64,000 bases of DNA from a bacterium (GCA_019752925.1 JAIELP010000001.1:186001-250000), one strand, 5' to 3'; counted from the stretch's first letter, positions 8,791-16,179 are shown. Notes: a model not told the origin generated them from the letters alone. Translations and numbers: made by a program.

Positions 8791-9588
8791 ATGAAAAATA
8801 TAGTATTCTCCTTTATTCTAGTTGTTTCATTCAGTACTCTTGCGGCCGAAAATTCTCTACTGATAGGTGGAGAAGAAAATTCAGGCTACGAAAACCTCAC
8901 ATGTTCGCAGATGATTACGGCTAACCTCAGGTATCAAGCAAGTTCAAAACTCAATGAAAACGCAATTGCAGCAGAGTTTGTGAAATGTCGTGACCATTTT
9001 TGGAAATCAGACCGTGAACAATGTGTAAAAGAAATCGAAGTGCGCGAAAAAAAATATAAAGACATGATGAACGCTTTTGTTAATGCACTTGGCATTCGAG
9101 TTCAAATCTACGATTCGCTTAGTATTGCCGATAAATCTAAATTGAGTCCGGAATGTAAAAATATAAGTGCAAAATCATACAAGCGTGATTCAAAGATGAA
9201 TGATATAGATTTTTTCCGAAAGCTCTATCTGCAATGTAAAATTAAAACAGATGTTGAGATGGATGCCAGAACTCGCGTCGGTGATTTATACGGTAAAAAC
9301 AAAGAGGCTTATAAAGACCGTGAAGTTTGTAAGACCTATATGTATGAATATTCTAAAAAAATGTACGGCGATCCAATTAAGCCTATGCCAGCTGAAAGTA
9401 AAATTAAAGTTGCTGAGGATATACGTGAAGCCCGAGTGGCCTGTCAGAAGTTGAGTTGCGATACTTTACTTAAAAATCCAACCAATAATCCGAGCCCATG
9501 TTATAGAAACCAATTGCTGGATTGTATGGTGAGCGGATCTGCCGGTGGTGGGTCGGGTGGTAGTGGTACTTCGGGTACTGGTCGCTAA
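8791..9588 (+). CDS. secreted Cys-containing protein of unknown family with Gly/Ser-rich tail
   Basis: The 265-residue protein has a clear signal peptide (MKNIVFSFILVVSFSTLAA-E). The mature part is charged, helical, and carries about a dozen cysteines (for example CSQM, KCRD, EQCVKE, SCDTLL, PSCYR-like spacing), suggesting disulfides in the periplasm or outside. It ends in a low-complexity Gly/Ser/Thr tail of about 17 residues. I recognise no family. A site (AGG) lies 6 bases before ATG 8791. It sits directly after structured element A and tail-to-tail with a LysR regulator, with a single base between the stops. Role unknown. Confidence 0.8.
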   Translation: MKNIVFSFILVVSFSTLAAENSLLIGGEENSGYENLTCSQMITANLRYQASSKLNENAIAAEFVKCRDHFWKSDREQCVKEIEVREKKYKDMMNAFVNALGIRVQIYDSLSIADKSKLSPECKNISAKSYKRDSKMNDIDFFRKLYLQCKIKTDVEMDARTRVGDLYGKNKEAYKDREVCKTYMYEYSKKMYGDPIKPMPAESKIKVAEDIREARVACQKLSCDTLLKNPTNNPSPCYRNQLLDCMVSGSAGGGSGGSGTSGTGR

Positions 9589-9589
9589 C

Positions 9590-10453
9590 CTAAGACAATT
9601 TTTTTATGATAGCCTGAAAGTATTCAGGCTTTTCAGATCTCGGGTACCAAGCCAAAGCTATTTTAAAATCATAAAAATAATCCGCGCCTAGCTTTACTAA
9701 GTGGCCACTTTTAATTAATGGAGTGGCGCACTCTTCGGTTAATACCGAGTATCCCAAACCTGCCTGTATCATTGAAATTAAAGCGTCTGTGTTGTTAGCG
9801 TAGTGGCGTTCTTTGCTGACTGTTGATTTCAATTTGTATTTGTCCAGAAAATTAAAGGTCATTATATCGCTTTGATTAAAATCGATGATGGTTTCAGTTT
9901 TAAGGATTTCTGGAAGTAAGCGCCTCTTCCATGAGGCTGGGCCATAGAGGCAGTATCTCTCGGCTTTAAGAATTTTAGAGTCCATTTCGCGCGTTACATG
10001 GTGGTGTTCGAGAATCGCGAAATCGCAGTAGCCGGTTTTGAGTTTGTCGACATTACTTTCGGTATCCGACAAATCAAAACGAAAACGTAAAAGCGGAAAC
10101 TGGTTTTTTAAACTGATTAAATTAGGAATGACCCTAGAACGCAATATGCTGGATGGACCTGAGATGCTAACTTCGGTGATGCTGTCTTTTGCTGCCCTTT
10201 GTATCCTTGAAAGGGCCATTCCCTCAATTTCTAAAGAACCTTTAACAAACTGAAGCAAAGCTTCGCCTTCAGTGGTGAGCTTCATACCTTTCCTTGATCT
10301 GATGAAAAGCGTTGTTTTCAACTGCTTCTCCAAAGATCTGATTCTTTGGGTCACTCCGGTTTGAGTGATTCCTAAAACATACGAGGCATCTTGGACTGTT
10401 CCCTTACGAACAACAGCCCAAAATGCTTCAAGGGGGGGGCTGAGTAAACTCAT
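9590..10453 (-). CDS. LysR-family transcriptional regulator
   Basis: The 287-residue protein has the LysR winged helix-turn-helix at residues 5-65 (LEAFWAVVRKGTVQDASYVLGITQTGVTQ.. reads as the recognition region), then the effector-binding domain with two Rossmann-like halves (about 90-285). LysR proteins usually control an adjacent divergent gene, here the secreted protein at 10573. Codons 5-8 contain a run of eight C bases on the coding strand, so a one-base slip would truncate the protein right after its start. The effector is unknown. Confidence 0.92.
   Translation of the reverse strand: MSLLSPPLEAFWAVVRKGTVQDASYVLGITQTGVTQRIRSLEKQLKTTLFIRSRKGMKLTTEGEALLQFVKGSLEIEGMALSRIQRAAKDSITEVSISGPSSILRSRVIPNLISLKNQFPLLRFRFDLSDTESNVDKLKTGYCDFAILEHHHVTREMDSKILKAERYCLYGPASWKRRLLPEILKTETIIDFNQSDIMTFNFLDKYKLKSTVSKERHYANNTDALISMIQAGLGYSVLTEECATPLIKSGHLVKLGADYFYDFKIALAWYPRSEKPEYFQAIIKKLS
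10432..10439 (-). repeat. homopolymer tract C8 in the 5' end of the LysR gene
   Basis: Eight consecutive G on the plus strand (C on the coding strand) fall in codons 5 to 8 of the LysR regulator, 14 bases from its start codon. In A+T-rich DNA such a tract is unusual, and tracts of this length can vary by slipped-strand mispairing. In the given sequence the reading frame is intact (Ser-Pro-Pro-Leu). Confidence 0.7.
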
Positions 10454-10527
10454 TTAAATTCATAGATAAATGAAAACTATGAATTATACAAATACTATTT
10501 TTAATCATAACTTGCACAGCATCAGAG

Positions 10528-10667
10528 TTATCAACAAGATCTCTGTGGAAAACAAAAAGAAAGAGAAAGAAAATGAAAACAAAAATAATTTTTTTAACAA
10601 CTACACTAGTGTGTATAAGCTTGAAAGCACAAATGTCTGTGGATAATCATGGGTTGTCTGTGGATAA
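10528..10667. promoter_or_regulatory. cluster of DnaA-box sequences
   Basis: Two exact DnaA boxes (TGTGGATAA, reverse of TTATCCACA) lie at 10638-10646 and 10659-10667, in the same orientation and exactly 21 bases apart. A third sequence fitting the TTWTNCACA consensus (TGTGGAAAA) is at 10544-10552, and a one-mismatch box TTATCAACA is at 10528-10536. The two perfect boxes lie inside the coding region of the secreted protein, within a 13-base direct repeat; the others lie in its promoter region next to A+T-rich DNA. No dnaA, dnaN or other origin-linked gene is in the window, so a regulatory DnaA site is more likely than oriC. Confidence 0.5.
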
Positions 10668-11154
10668 AGGGTATCATCAGCAGCTAACTTGTTTAGCCAG
10701 TACAGAAACTGAAAAGTTTTCAGTTTTGGTTCAGTGGAAAAGTTTGCACGAACATCATTCTGATGGGCGCGCTCCATATTTGAAACAAAGTTTCGCTTAT
10801 GAAATTAAAAATCTTAATACTCAAGAAACTTGGAAAGACAGCTACGCACATTTTTTTTCTGAAAATGCAAAAATAACTAATGGCGATTCAATCTTGAAAT
10901 TTAGCGGCAATTTTTTTATGTATAAACGTTTCGGTGTAATTTCAAGATCAGCTAATATTGATTTTGAAAAACAAAACGCTCAGTTTTCAATAAAAAATAT
11001 TAAATTAACGGCTGCTGATACATACGGAATTCCTAAAAATTACTGTAATCCGCCGACGCGCCTTTGTGGATCAGAACCAATTTACATTGCACCGACAATA
11101 CTAGATATAGTGTTTGAAAACTCGAGCTGTGAATACTCTGAAGCAACAAAGTGA
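10573..11154 (+). CDS. secreted protein of unknown family
   Basis: The 193-residue protein has a signal peptide (MKTKIIFLTTTLVCISLKAQ). The mature part looks beta-rich, with a C-terminal pair of Cys-containing loops (NYCNPPTRLCG and SSCEY) that could form disulfides. A short internal repeat SVDNHGL/SVDKG near residues 22-33 is encoded by a 13-base direct repeat containing DnaA boxes. Start ATG 10573 follows a purine-rich AAGAGAAAGAAA. It is divergent from the LysR regulator and may be its target (inference). I recognise no homologous family. Confidence 0.76.
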   Translation: MKTKIIFLTTTLVCISLKAQMSVDNHGLSVDKGYHQQLTCLASTETEKFSVLVQWKSLHEHHSDGRAPYLKQSFAYEIKNLNTQETWKDSYAHFFSENAKITNGDSILKFSGNFFMYKRFGVISRSANIDFEKQNAQFSIKNIKLTAADTYGIPKNYCNPPTRLCGSEPIYIAPTILDIVFENSSCEYSEATK

Positions 11155-11186
11155 ACAATCTCAACTCGGCTTCCGTGAGTTAAAAA

Positions 11187-11246
11187 TCTCTGGATTTTAA
11201 GTCCATCCTAAACTTGTACACGTTGATGGGAACTAAAGTTCAGAGA
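11187..11246 (+). other. long imperfect RNA hairpin
   Basis: Starting 33 bases after the stop of the secreted-protein gene, 11187-11207 pairs with 11225-11246 in 19 base pairs (TCTCTG/CAGAGA at the base, CCATC/GATGG at the top). It has two G-U pairs, one two-base mismatch and one bulge around a 17-base loop. There is no U-tract after it, so it is not a classical terminator. It may be a 3' stabilising structure or part of a transcript with element B just downstream. A small AACTC/GAGTT hairpin (11163-11181) precedes it. Confidence 0.5.
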
Positions 11247-11286
11247 CTACTTAATCAGATCTAAAAATGATTTTATCAGTTTTAAA

Positions 11287-11454
11287 ATTAATAAAACTAG
11301 ACTTAAAACCACTTTAGAATAGTTCAAAAAGCGTCGAAAGTGTCTATACTTGCGAAGTATATTTAAATCCGGCATTCGGAACCTCCTTTTAAATCGGAGA
11401 TTTTGAAGCTCTAAAGCGAAGTTGAGATGTTCAATTTCGCTTTATGCATTTTAA
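11287..11454 (+). ncRNA. conserved structured element, copy B (putative small RNA)
   Basis: This is the second copy of the element at 8584-8745, here between convergent genes, so it cannot be a leader of a plus-strand gene. It has the same 53-base leading block. P1 is replaced by an unrelated stem at the same place (TATACTT/AAGTATA, 11345-11361). P2 is CTCC/GGAG (11383-11399), a paired change against copy A. P3 is a 13-pair stem AAAGCGAAGTTGA / TCAATTTCGCTTT (11413-11443), followed by the shared TTTATGCATTTT end. Structure kept while sequence changes suggests a functional RNA. Confidence 0.58.
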
Positions 11455-11461
11455 CGGCCTG

Positions 11462-12427
11462 TTAATAATTTTTAATGAGGTCTAATCCCTTATAAAGTGA
11501 AGCCACTTCTTTTTCATACCCATTAAACATTAAGCTCGGAATGCGCTTAGGAAAAATGCTTCCATTAATCACTCGCTCAGTTTCTTGAGTCCAGCGCGGA
11601 TGCGAACGCTTGGGATTTACGTTGGCATAAAAGCCGTACTCATCTGATGCTAGCGACTCCCAAAGAGTTGTTGGCTGTTTTTCTACAAATGAAATTTTTT
11701 GAATAGATTTAATGCTTTTGTATCCGTATTTCCACGGCACGATCAAGCGAATTGGCGCGCCATTTTGTTTAGGTAAATCTTTTCCGTACATGCCGGTAAC
11801 AAGCATTGCCAAAGGATGCATAGCTTCTTCCATAGTTAAAGCCTCTGTATAAGGCCATGGATACTGCGGTAAATTCCCCATATTGGTTCCGATTTTTTTA
11901 TCAGAAAAAGTCTGGAACTGAATATATTTAGCTTTTGGGTCCACATTAAATTTTTTAATCAGATTTGCCAGCGGAAATCCAACCCACGGAATCACCATGG
12001 ACCAAGCTTCAACACAGCGGAAGCGGTAGATGCGTTCTTCAAGGCCGCCACTCATTTTAATCAGCTCATCCACATCAAAAGTTTTTGTTTTATCTTTAAG
12101 TCCAGAAACTTCAATTTTCCATGGAGCAGTTAGGTTCCATTTTTCTACTTTGTCTTTTACGGCATCTTTATCTAAAGAAAATTCGTAAAAATTATTATAG
12201 CTTGTAGCTAATTTTTCTTTGGTTAGCTCACGGTCTTTGTCTTCAACTTTAAAAGAGGAATTAGTAGTGTATTGCAGTGACTTAGCCCAGCTCCAGTCGT
12301 TGAATAAAGTCGACATAATTACAGAGGTGCCACCTAGTTGCAGTAACTGCCTGCGGTTAAGATAAACCCATTCTTCAGTGACCTGTTGTTCAGACACTTC
12401 CCAGCTTTTTTTTGTTTTGATCAACAT
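11462..12427 (-). CDS. msrP: protein-methionine-sulfoxide reductase, molybdopterin subunit
   Basis: This 321-residue periplasmic molybdoenzyme repairs oxidised methionines in envelope proteins. A twin-arginine export signal is visible (NRRQLLQLGG, Arg25-Arg26). The molybdenum-ligating Cys is in YRFRCVEAW, near residue 138, followed by the family segments WVGFPL and the C-terminal RLIVPWKYGYKSIKSI. I chose ATG 12427, which has a GAGG site; the frame is open 13 codons further, but that would run almost into msrQ. It is divergent from msrQ with 42 bases between starts, instead of the usual msrPQ operon order. Confidence 0.93.
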   Translation of the reverse strand: MLIKTKKSWEVSEQQVTEEWVYLNRRQLLQLGGTSVIMSTLFNDWSWAKSLQYTTNSSFKVEDKDRELTKEKLATSYNNFYEFSLDKDAVKDKVEKWNLTAPWKIEVSGLKDKTKTFDVDELIKMSGGLEERIYRFRCVEAWSMVIPWVGFPLANLIKKFNVDPKAKYIQFQTFSDKKIGTNMGNLPQYPWPYTEALTMEEAMHPLAMLVTGMYGKDLPKQNGAPIRLIVPWKYGYKSIKSIQKISFVEKQPTTLWESLASDEYGFYANVNPKRSHPRWTQETERVINGSIFPKRIPSLMFNGYEKEVASLYKGLDLIKNY

Positions 12428-12469
12428 AAAAATTACCTCTAGAATTAATGTTACGGGGAGTGACATTAA

Positions 12470-13072
12470 ATGACACTAACAAAATCACTGAGCTGGACAT
12501 TGAGATTAGCCGCAACGCTACCTTTTTTTTACTGGTTGGTTGGTTTGTTTTTGGAATGGCATGGTGTAGAACCTCTGGTTAAAATAAATACTCAGTCGGG
12601 TTATGTGGTTTTAATACTCCTTTCAATAAATTTACTGATCGGCGCTGTTCACGCCTTAAAGTGGCTCGATATTAAGTACTACCGCTTTTTGTACCTTGAA
12701 AGAAGATGGCTTGGAATTACCTGCGGGTTTTATGCAATTTTACATTTTGTAACCTACTTGGCTAAAGAAAGTTTTTTACCCAAAGGTTGGGAGCAGATAC
12801 TTACAAAAAATTATTTAACAGCAGGATCTGTTGCAGCCTTTATTTTATTAATTTTGATGATAACTTCTAATGATTTTTCAATGCGCCTTTTAAAAAAGAA
12901 TTGGAAAAAATTGCATCGCTTGGTTTATTTGGCCGGTTTTGTGATGTTGTTTCATATTTTTCAGATAGAAAAAGCTAATCTGGTATTATTGCTGTTATTA
13001 ATCACGCCGGTTGCACTTATAGAATTAATCAGAATTGTTAAAAATCTTGTAGCTTTAAGAAATAAAAATTAA
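12470..13072 (+). CDS. msrQ: MsrQ heme-binding membrane subunit
   Basis: This 200-residue inner-membrane protein has about five to six hydrophobic helices. The conserved histidines, likely heme ligands, are at GAVHALKWL, ILHFVTYLAK, LHRLVYLAG and LFHIFQ. Family knowledge: MsrQ passes electrons from the respiratory chain to MsrP. A strong GGGGAG site lies 9 bases before ATG 12470. The gene points away from msrP, its partner. Its stop overlaps by 4 bases (TTAA) the stop of the convergent DUF4105 gene. Confidence 0.9.
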   Translation: MTLTKSLSWTLRLAATLPFFYWLVGLFLEWHGVEPLVKINTQSGYVVLILLSINLLIGAVHALKWLDIKYYRFLYLERRWLGITCGFYAILHFVTYLAKESFLPKGWEQILTKNYLTAGSVAAFILLILMITSNDFSMRLLKKNWKKLHRLVYLAGFVMLFHIFQIEKANLVLLLLLITPVALIELIRIVKNLVALRNKN

Positions 13073-14907
13073 AAAATAAAATTTTTAACAAAATTAAACT
13101 GGTAATCGCGTAAGTCATTAGCCTGCAATTGTAAATCTAAGTTGCGGTAAATCTGATAATTAAATTTAGAATTAAATCTTAAATAAGGAATTTGTTTGTC
13201 CTGTGCAAAATAAGTTAAATCCAGCGAAAAACCAAAATTATTAAAAGGTTTAGAAACAAATAAAATTTCAGGGCCAGCCTGGTACGTGTGATCTAGACCT
13301 TTAAAGTAGCGAGCTGTTAGGTAGTAAGCTATACGACTATTGCCAAGTGATATGTCAAAACTCATGCCTCCGCCAGCTTCAGTATCCGGACGCCATTGAT
13401 CCATCATATCTAAACGTATTTTCCACGAAATATTTTTTTCAAGAGGTGTAACAGGATTTGTATTGATTAGATTTAAAAACGTAAAACGCTCAATACTGGT
13501 TTTTTTTATTTCTGAATAATGACGAACTTCAAAAGCGGCTATTGTATTTTGACTGAAGGGCACCGCGCCGCCATCGGTTTGTTCTAAGTCGTGATAGGCT
13601 GAGCGGAATTTAAAGCTTGAGTAATCAGAAATCGAAGTCTGTCCAAAACCAAAATAGAGAGCCGATGAGTCGTGGCTTTCATCGGGCGAAACTAGTTGTT
13701 TAGCAGCTGCATCCTGCGTGATTTGCCCCAATGCGGATCTTTCTGTCGACAACTTGTATTTGTCTTCGTCTAAGTCTGTTTGGGTGCGGTAAGCTTTTAC
13801 GGCTAAATACTTGGTGGCGGTTTCGTATACTTCGGCTTTTTCTTTGTTTGTTAATTCATAGTCATCGGATATTTTTAATTTTACGATGGCTTCGTCGAGA
13901 GCTTTTTTTTGTAAAATCCCTAACTTAGCGTAACTTTCGATGTAATCCGTTTTTAATGATTTTTTATATTTTTTAGATTTAATTAAATTTGTGTGTCGAT
14001 CTACTATTTTTACCGTATCAATGGGGATAACCCAGTAAGTTAGTTTTTTTCTTAAGTCTAGATTGGGTCTTATGACATCAAAAGCAGATAAAATTTGATA
14101 GGAACAGTTATCCGAAAAAAAATAATAGGGCGAAACCGAGTTGTCCATTTCCAGTAAGTGATTGATCAACTCATCCACTTCTACTTCAGAAAGATCGAGT
14201 GGGTACTCCCAAATATCGCGGCCTTCTAGGTTGATGTATTCTCGTATTTTTTGATGATAGGGCAACATCGTAAAACGTCCGCCATACATACCAAATAATC
14301 CTTTGATGGCGTAGAAAAGCCCTTCGCTTTGGTCGGCATCCGCAGCATAGTTTACACCGTAGTCGATAAGGTCTTTATTTTTGGCATTGGCTGGGTTTAC
14401 TAATTTAATAAAGGTATGTCCAAAGCTCGAAGCCGGGTTACCAAAATCAGACGAGGCAAATATTAATGAAGCTGAAGTGGCGCTCAGTTGTTTTTTCCAA
14501 CGTACACGTTCTTCACAGGGTAAAATATCGTCTTGATGAATATCTAATTTTTGAATCAACCAGTTACGTCTTGCTAAAAACTGACACTGTGGATGGCGAG
14601 TCATGGTTTTAGTTAGTTCGGGTGAATCCGAAAACATGGCCTCAATGCTTGAAATCAATTCTTTTTCCGGTGAGGTGTAACCTTCAGGATTTATATATAA
14701 AGGGCCGCGAAATGTAGATGAGTAACCAAATAGAGTTTTTTCGTAGTGGCCGAGCCTGAGCCACTTAGGGTCGTGAGCTAGATTTTGCTTTTTGGCGTTT
14801 TCTAAATACGATGCAGTTCTAGAAATAGAAAAGCCCCAAGATGTTGGGGCTTTTGCTATTATTAGTAATAAAACTAAAAATAAATAATTAAGAACCTTGG
14901 CAAACAT
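13069..14907 (-). CDS. DUF4105 (Lnb N-terminal-type) exported protein
   Basis: The 612-residue protein has a signal peptide (MFAKVLNYLFLVLLLIIAKAPTSWG). A DUF4105 domain follows (about residues 130-330), with the conserved SSFGHTFIKL and FFSDNCSYQ motifs whose His and Cys suggest a papain-like hydrolase active site. The C-terminal third (about 400-612) is rich in alternating aromatic/polar strands, as in an outer-membrane barrel. Family members are thought to act on envelope lipoproteins or peptidoglycan, but the reaction here is unknown. Its start overlaps the DUF3015 gene by 20 bases, and codons of its signal peptide coincide with a strong terminator hairpin. Confidence 0.85.
   Translation of the reverse strand: MFAKVLNYLFLVLLLIIAKAPTSWGFSISRTASYLENAKKQNLAHDPKWLRLGHYEKTLFGYSSTFRGPLYINPEGYTSPEKELISSIEAMFSDSPELTKTMTRHPQCQFLARRNWLIQKLDIHQDDILPCEERVRWKKQLSATSASLIFASSDFGNPASSFGHTFIKLVNPANAKNKDLIDYGVNYAADADQSEGLFYAIKGLFGMYGGRFTMLPYHQKIREYINLEGRDIWEYPLDLSEVEVDELINHLLEMDNSVSPYYFFSDNCSYQILSAFDVIRPNLDLRKKLTYWVIPIDTVKIVDRHTNLIKSKKYKKSLKTDYIESYAKLGILQKKALDEAIVKLKISDDYELTNKEKAEVYETATKYLAVKAYRTQTDLDEDKYKLSTERSALGQITQDAAAKQLVSPDESHDSSALYFGFGQTSISDYSSFKFRSAYHDLEQTDGGAVPFSQNTIAAFEVRHYSEIKKTSIERFTFLNLINTNPVTPLEKNISWKIRLDMMDQWRPDTEAGGGMSFDISLGNSRIAYYLTARYFKGLDHTYQAGPEILFVSKPFNNFGFSLDLTYFAQDKQIPYLRFNSKFNYQIYRNLDLQLQANDLRDYQFNFVKNFIF
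14829..14854 (-). terminator. Rho-independent terminator of the DUF3015 gene, inside the next gene
   Basis: The 11-pair perfect stem AAAAGCCCCAA/TTGGGGCTTTT with a 4-base loop lies 34 bases past the DUF3015 stop. Read on the minus strand it ends in TTTTCTATTTCT. It falls within codons 18-27 of the DUF4105 gene, encoding the end of its signal peptide. Expression of that gene would then require read-through, or ribosomes disrupting the hairpin. Confidence 0.75.
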
Positions 14908-15346
14908 CAGCTACAGCAGAAGACTTCATGTTAGTAACGAAGTCAACAGCAGTTGTTTTAGCAGCTGGAACGATAGTTTTGAAAGCAGATTGAGCTTTTG
15001 CGTTGAAAGCAGTGATTTGCTCTTGAGTTGCGCAACCGTGTAAAGCAGCTAAAGTAGAGATTTTTTCGCCACGGCCAGCAGCCATTTCACGAGTTAATTC
15101 TTCTTGGTTAACTTCTACGAAATATTGAATTTGTTTTTCGTTTTGAACTAAACCGTTAGCAGAACAGTTAGAAGTACCGAAAGTGATACCGAAAGTTTGT
15201 GAACCGAAAGAACCATTTGTAGTAGCAGCTAATACCTGCATAACTTTAGTGTTTTGTTTGATGATTAAGCTACCAAGACCGCAACCTGCGTCGTTAGCCA
15301 TAGCTACTGTACCGAATAATAATGTGAATAATGCTGCTTTTAACAT
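14888..15346 (-). CDS. DUF3015 exported protein
   Basis: The 152-residue protein has a short signal peptide (MLKAALFTLLFGTVAMA-N) and the DUF3015 hallmarks: AGCGLGSLI near the mature N-terminus, TTNGSFGSQTFGITFGTSNC, and conserved cysteines (CG, SNC, HGC, VC). Family members are small periplasmic proteins of unknown function. ATG 15346 has an excellent AAGGAG site, so the 17-codon upstream extension is not used. Codon choice looks more uniform than in neighbours, and a terminator follows, suggesting high expression (inference). The last codons overlap the start of the DUF4105 gene. Confidence 0.88.
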   Translation of the reverse strand: MLKAALFTLLFGTVAMANDAGCGLGSLIIKQNTKVMQVLAATTNGSFGSQTFGITFGTSNCSANGLVQNEKQIQYFVEVNQEELTREMAAGRGEKISTLAALHGCATQEQITAFNAKAQSAFKTIVPAAKTTAVDFVTNMKSSAVADVCQGS

Positions 15347-15457
15347 GTTGAACTCCTTGTTCGTGGTTTTAGTCTGCGTTTGCAGATTTGTTTCCAACTA
15401 TTCTTAATTGTTTAAGAAAAGAGTTCAACGAGACTTATATCTGACTATGGTCTAGAT

Positions 15458-16108
15458 TTATTTGTAAATAACGACGTCGTTGATATCAAAGCGAACTTTT
15501 TTAGCATGTTGGTATTTGTCATCGGCTGATCTGTAACCGCAAGCGATAGCTGCTACTGTTTTGTACCCACTGCCTTCGAGCCCTAAAACCTTATCGTAAC
15601 CGGCAGGATCTAAACCTTCCATTGGAAGAGTGTCGATCTCCATCAGCGCTGCAGTTGTTAAGAATGAGCCCATCGCGATGTATGTTTGGCGTTGCGCCCA
15701 CCAGTTAATAACTTCCGCACGGGGACCTTTTACGAGATCACCGATCATCATATTTTTATAACCGTCTAGTGTGGTTGCATCCACGCCGCGTGTTTTTGCA
15801 TTTTGGTCAATAAATTTTGCGATGTGAGCTTCATCCATTTTTTCTTTGTAAGTTAAAACTACGAAGTGTGAAGCATCCGTAACCGGAGTTTGGCCCCAAG
15901 ATAACGGCAATAATTGTTTACGTAATTCAGTATCTTGTACAACGATGAATTTCCAAGGTTGTAAGCCGTAAGAAGAAGCCGATAAACGAAGCGTTTCGGC
16001 TAAGATATTCCAATCTTCAGTGCGAATTTTTTTTGTACTATCAAATTTTTTACAAGCATAACGCCAGTTCATTTGACTGAATAAAACTTCATTATCAACA
16101 CGAGGCAT
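15458..16108 (-). CDS. NAD(P)H nitroreductase family protein (NfsB-like)
   Basis: The 216-residue flavoprotein fits the NfsB/DHPR-type nitroreductase family: the N-terminal RYACKKFD segment, SASSYGLQPWKFIV for FMN contact, and C-terminal MEGLDPAGYDKVLGL and ACGYRS. Such enzymes reduce nitro groups or quinones using FMN and NAD(P)H in the cytoplasm; the true substrate is unknown. ATG 16108 has an AAGGGAG site. A perfect 14-base inverted repeat begins 20 bases upstream and could bind a regulator. Confidence 0.9.
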   Translation of the reverse strand: MPRVDNEVLFSQMNWRYACKKFDSTKKIRTEDWNILAETLRLSASSYGLQPWKFIVVQDTELRKQLLPLSWGQTPVTDASHFVVLTYKEKMDEAHIAKFIDQNAKTRGVDATTLDGYKNMMIGDLVKGPRAEVINWWAQRQTYIAMGSFLTTAALMEIDTLPMEGLDPAGYDKVLGLEGSGYKTVAAIACGYRSADDKYQHAKKVRFDINDVVIYK

Positions 16109-16127
16109 ATGGACTCCCTTTTTGGAT

Positions 16128-16164
16128 ATTGATTAATGTAACTCATACTATTACATTAATCAAT
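16128..16164 (-). promoter_or_regulatory. perfect 14-base inverted repeat upstream of the nitroreductase gene
   Basis: Arms ATTGATTAATGTAA (16128-16141) and TTACATTAATCAAT (16151-16164) flank a 9-base spacer. It lies 20 bases before the nitroreductase start and 16 bases after the stop of the gene upstream, both on the minus strand. The low G+C of the stem and the lack of a U-tract make a terminator less likely than an operator, but either is possible. Confidence 0.5.
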
Positions 16165-16179
16165 AACTTTGTTGGCGGC

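Noticed and set aside
10528-10667. Chromosomal replication origin
   Set aside because: DnaA boxes are present, but no dnaA, dnaN, gidA, rpmH or rnpA lies nearby, and no unwinding element with 13-mers was seen. A regulatory DnaA site is the more modest reading.
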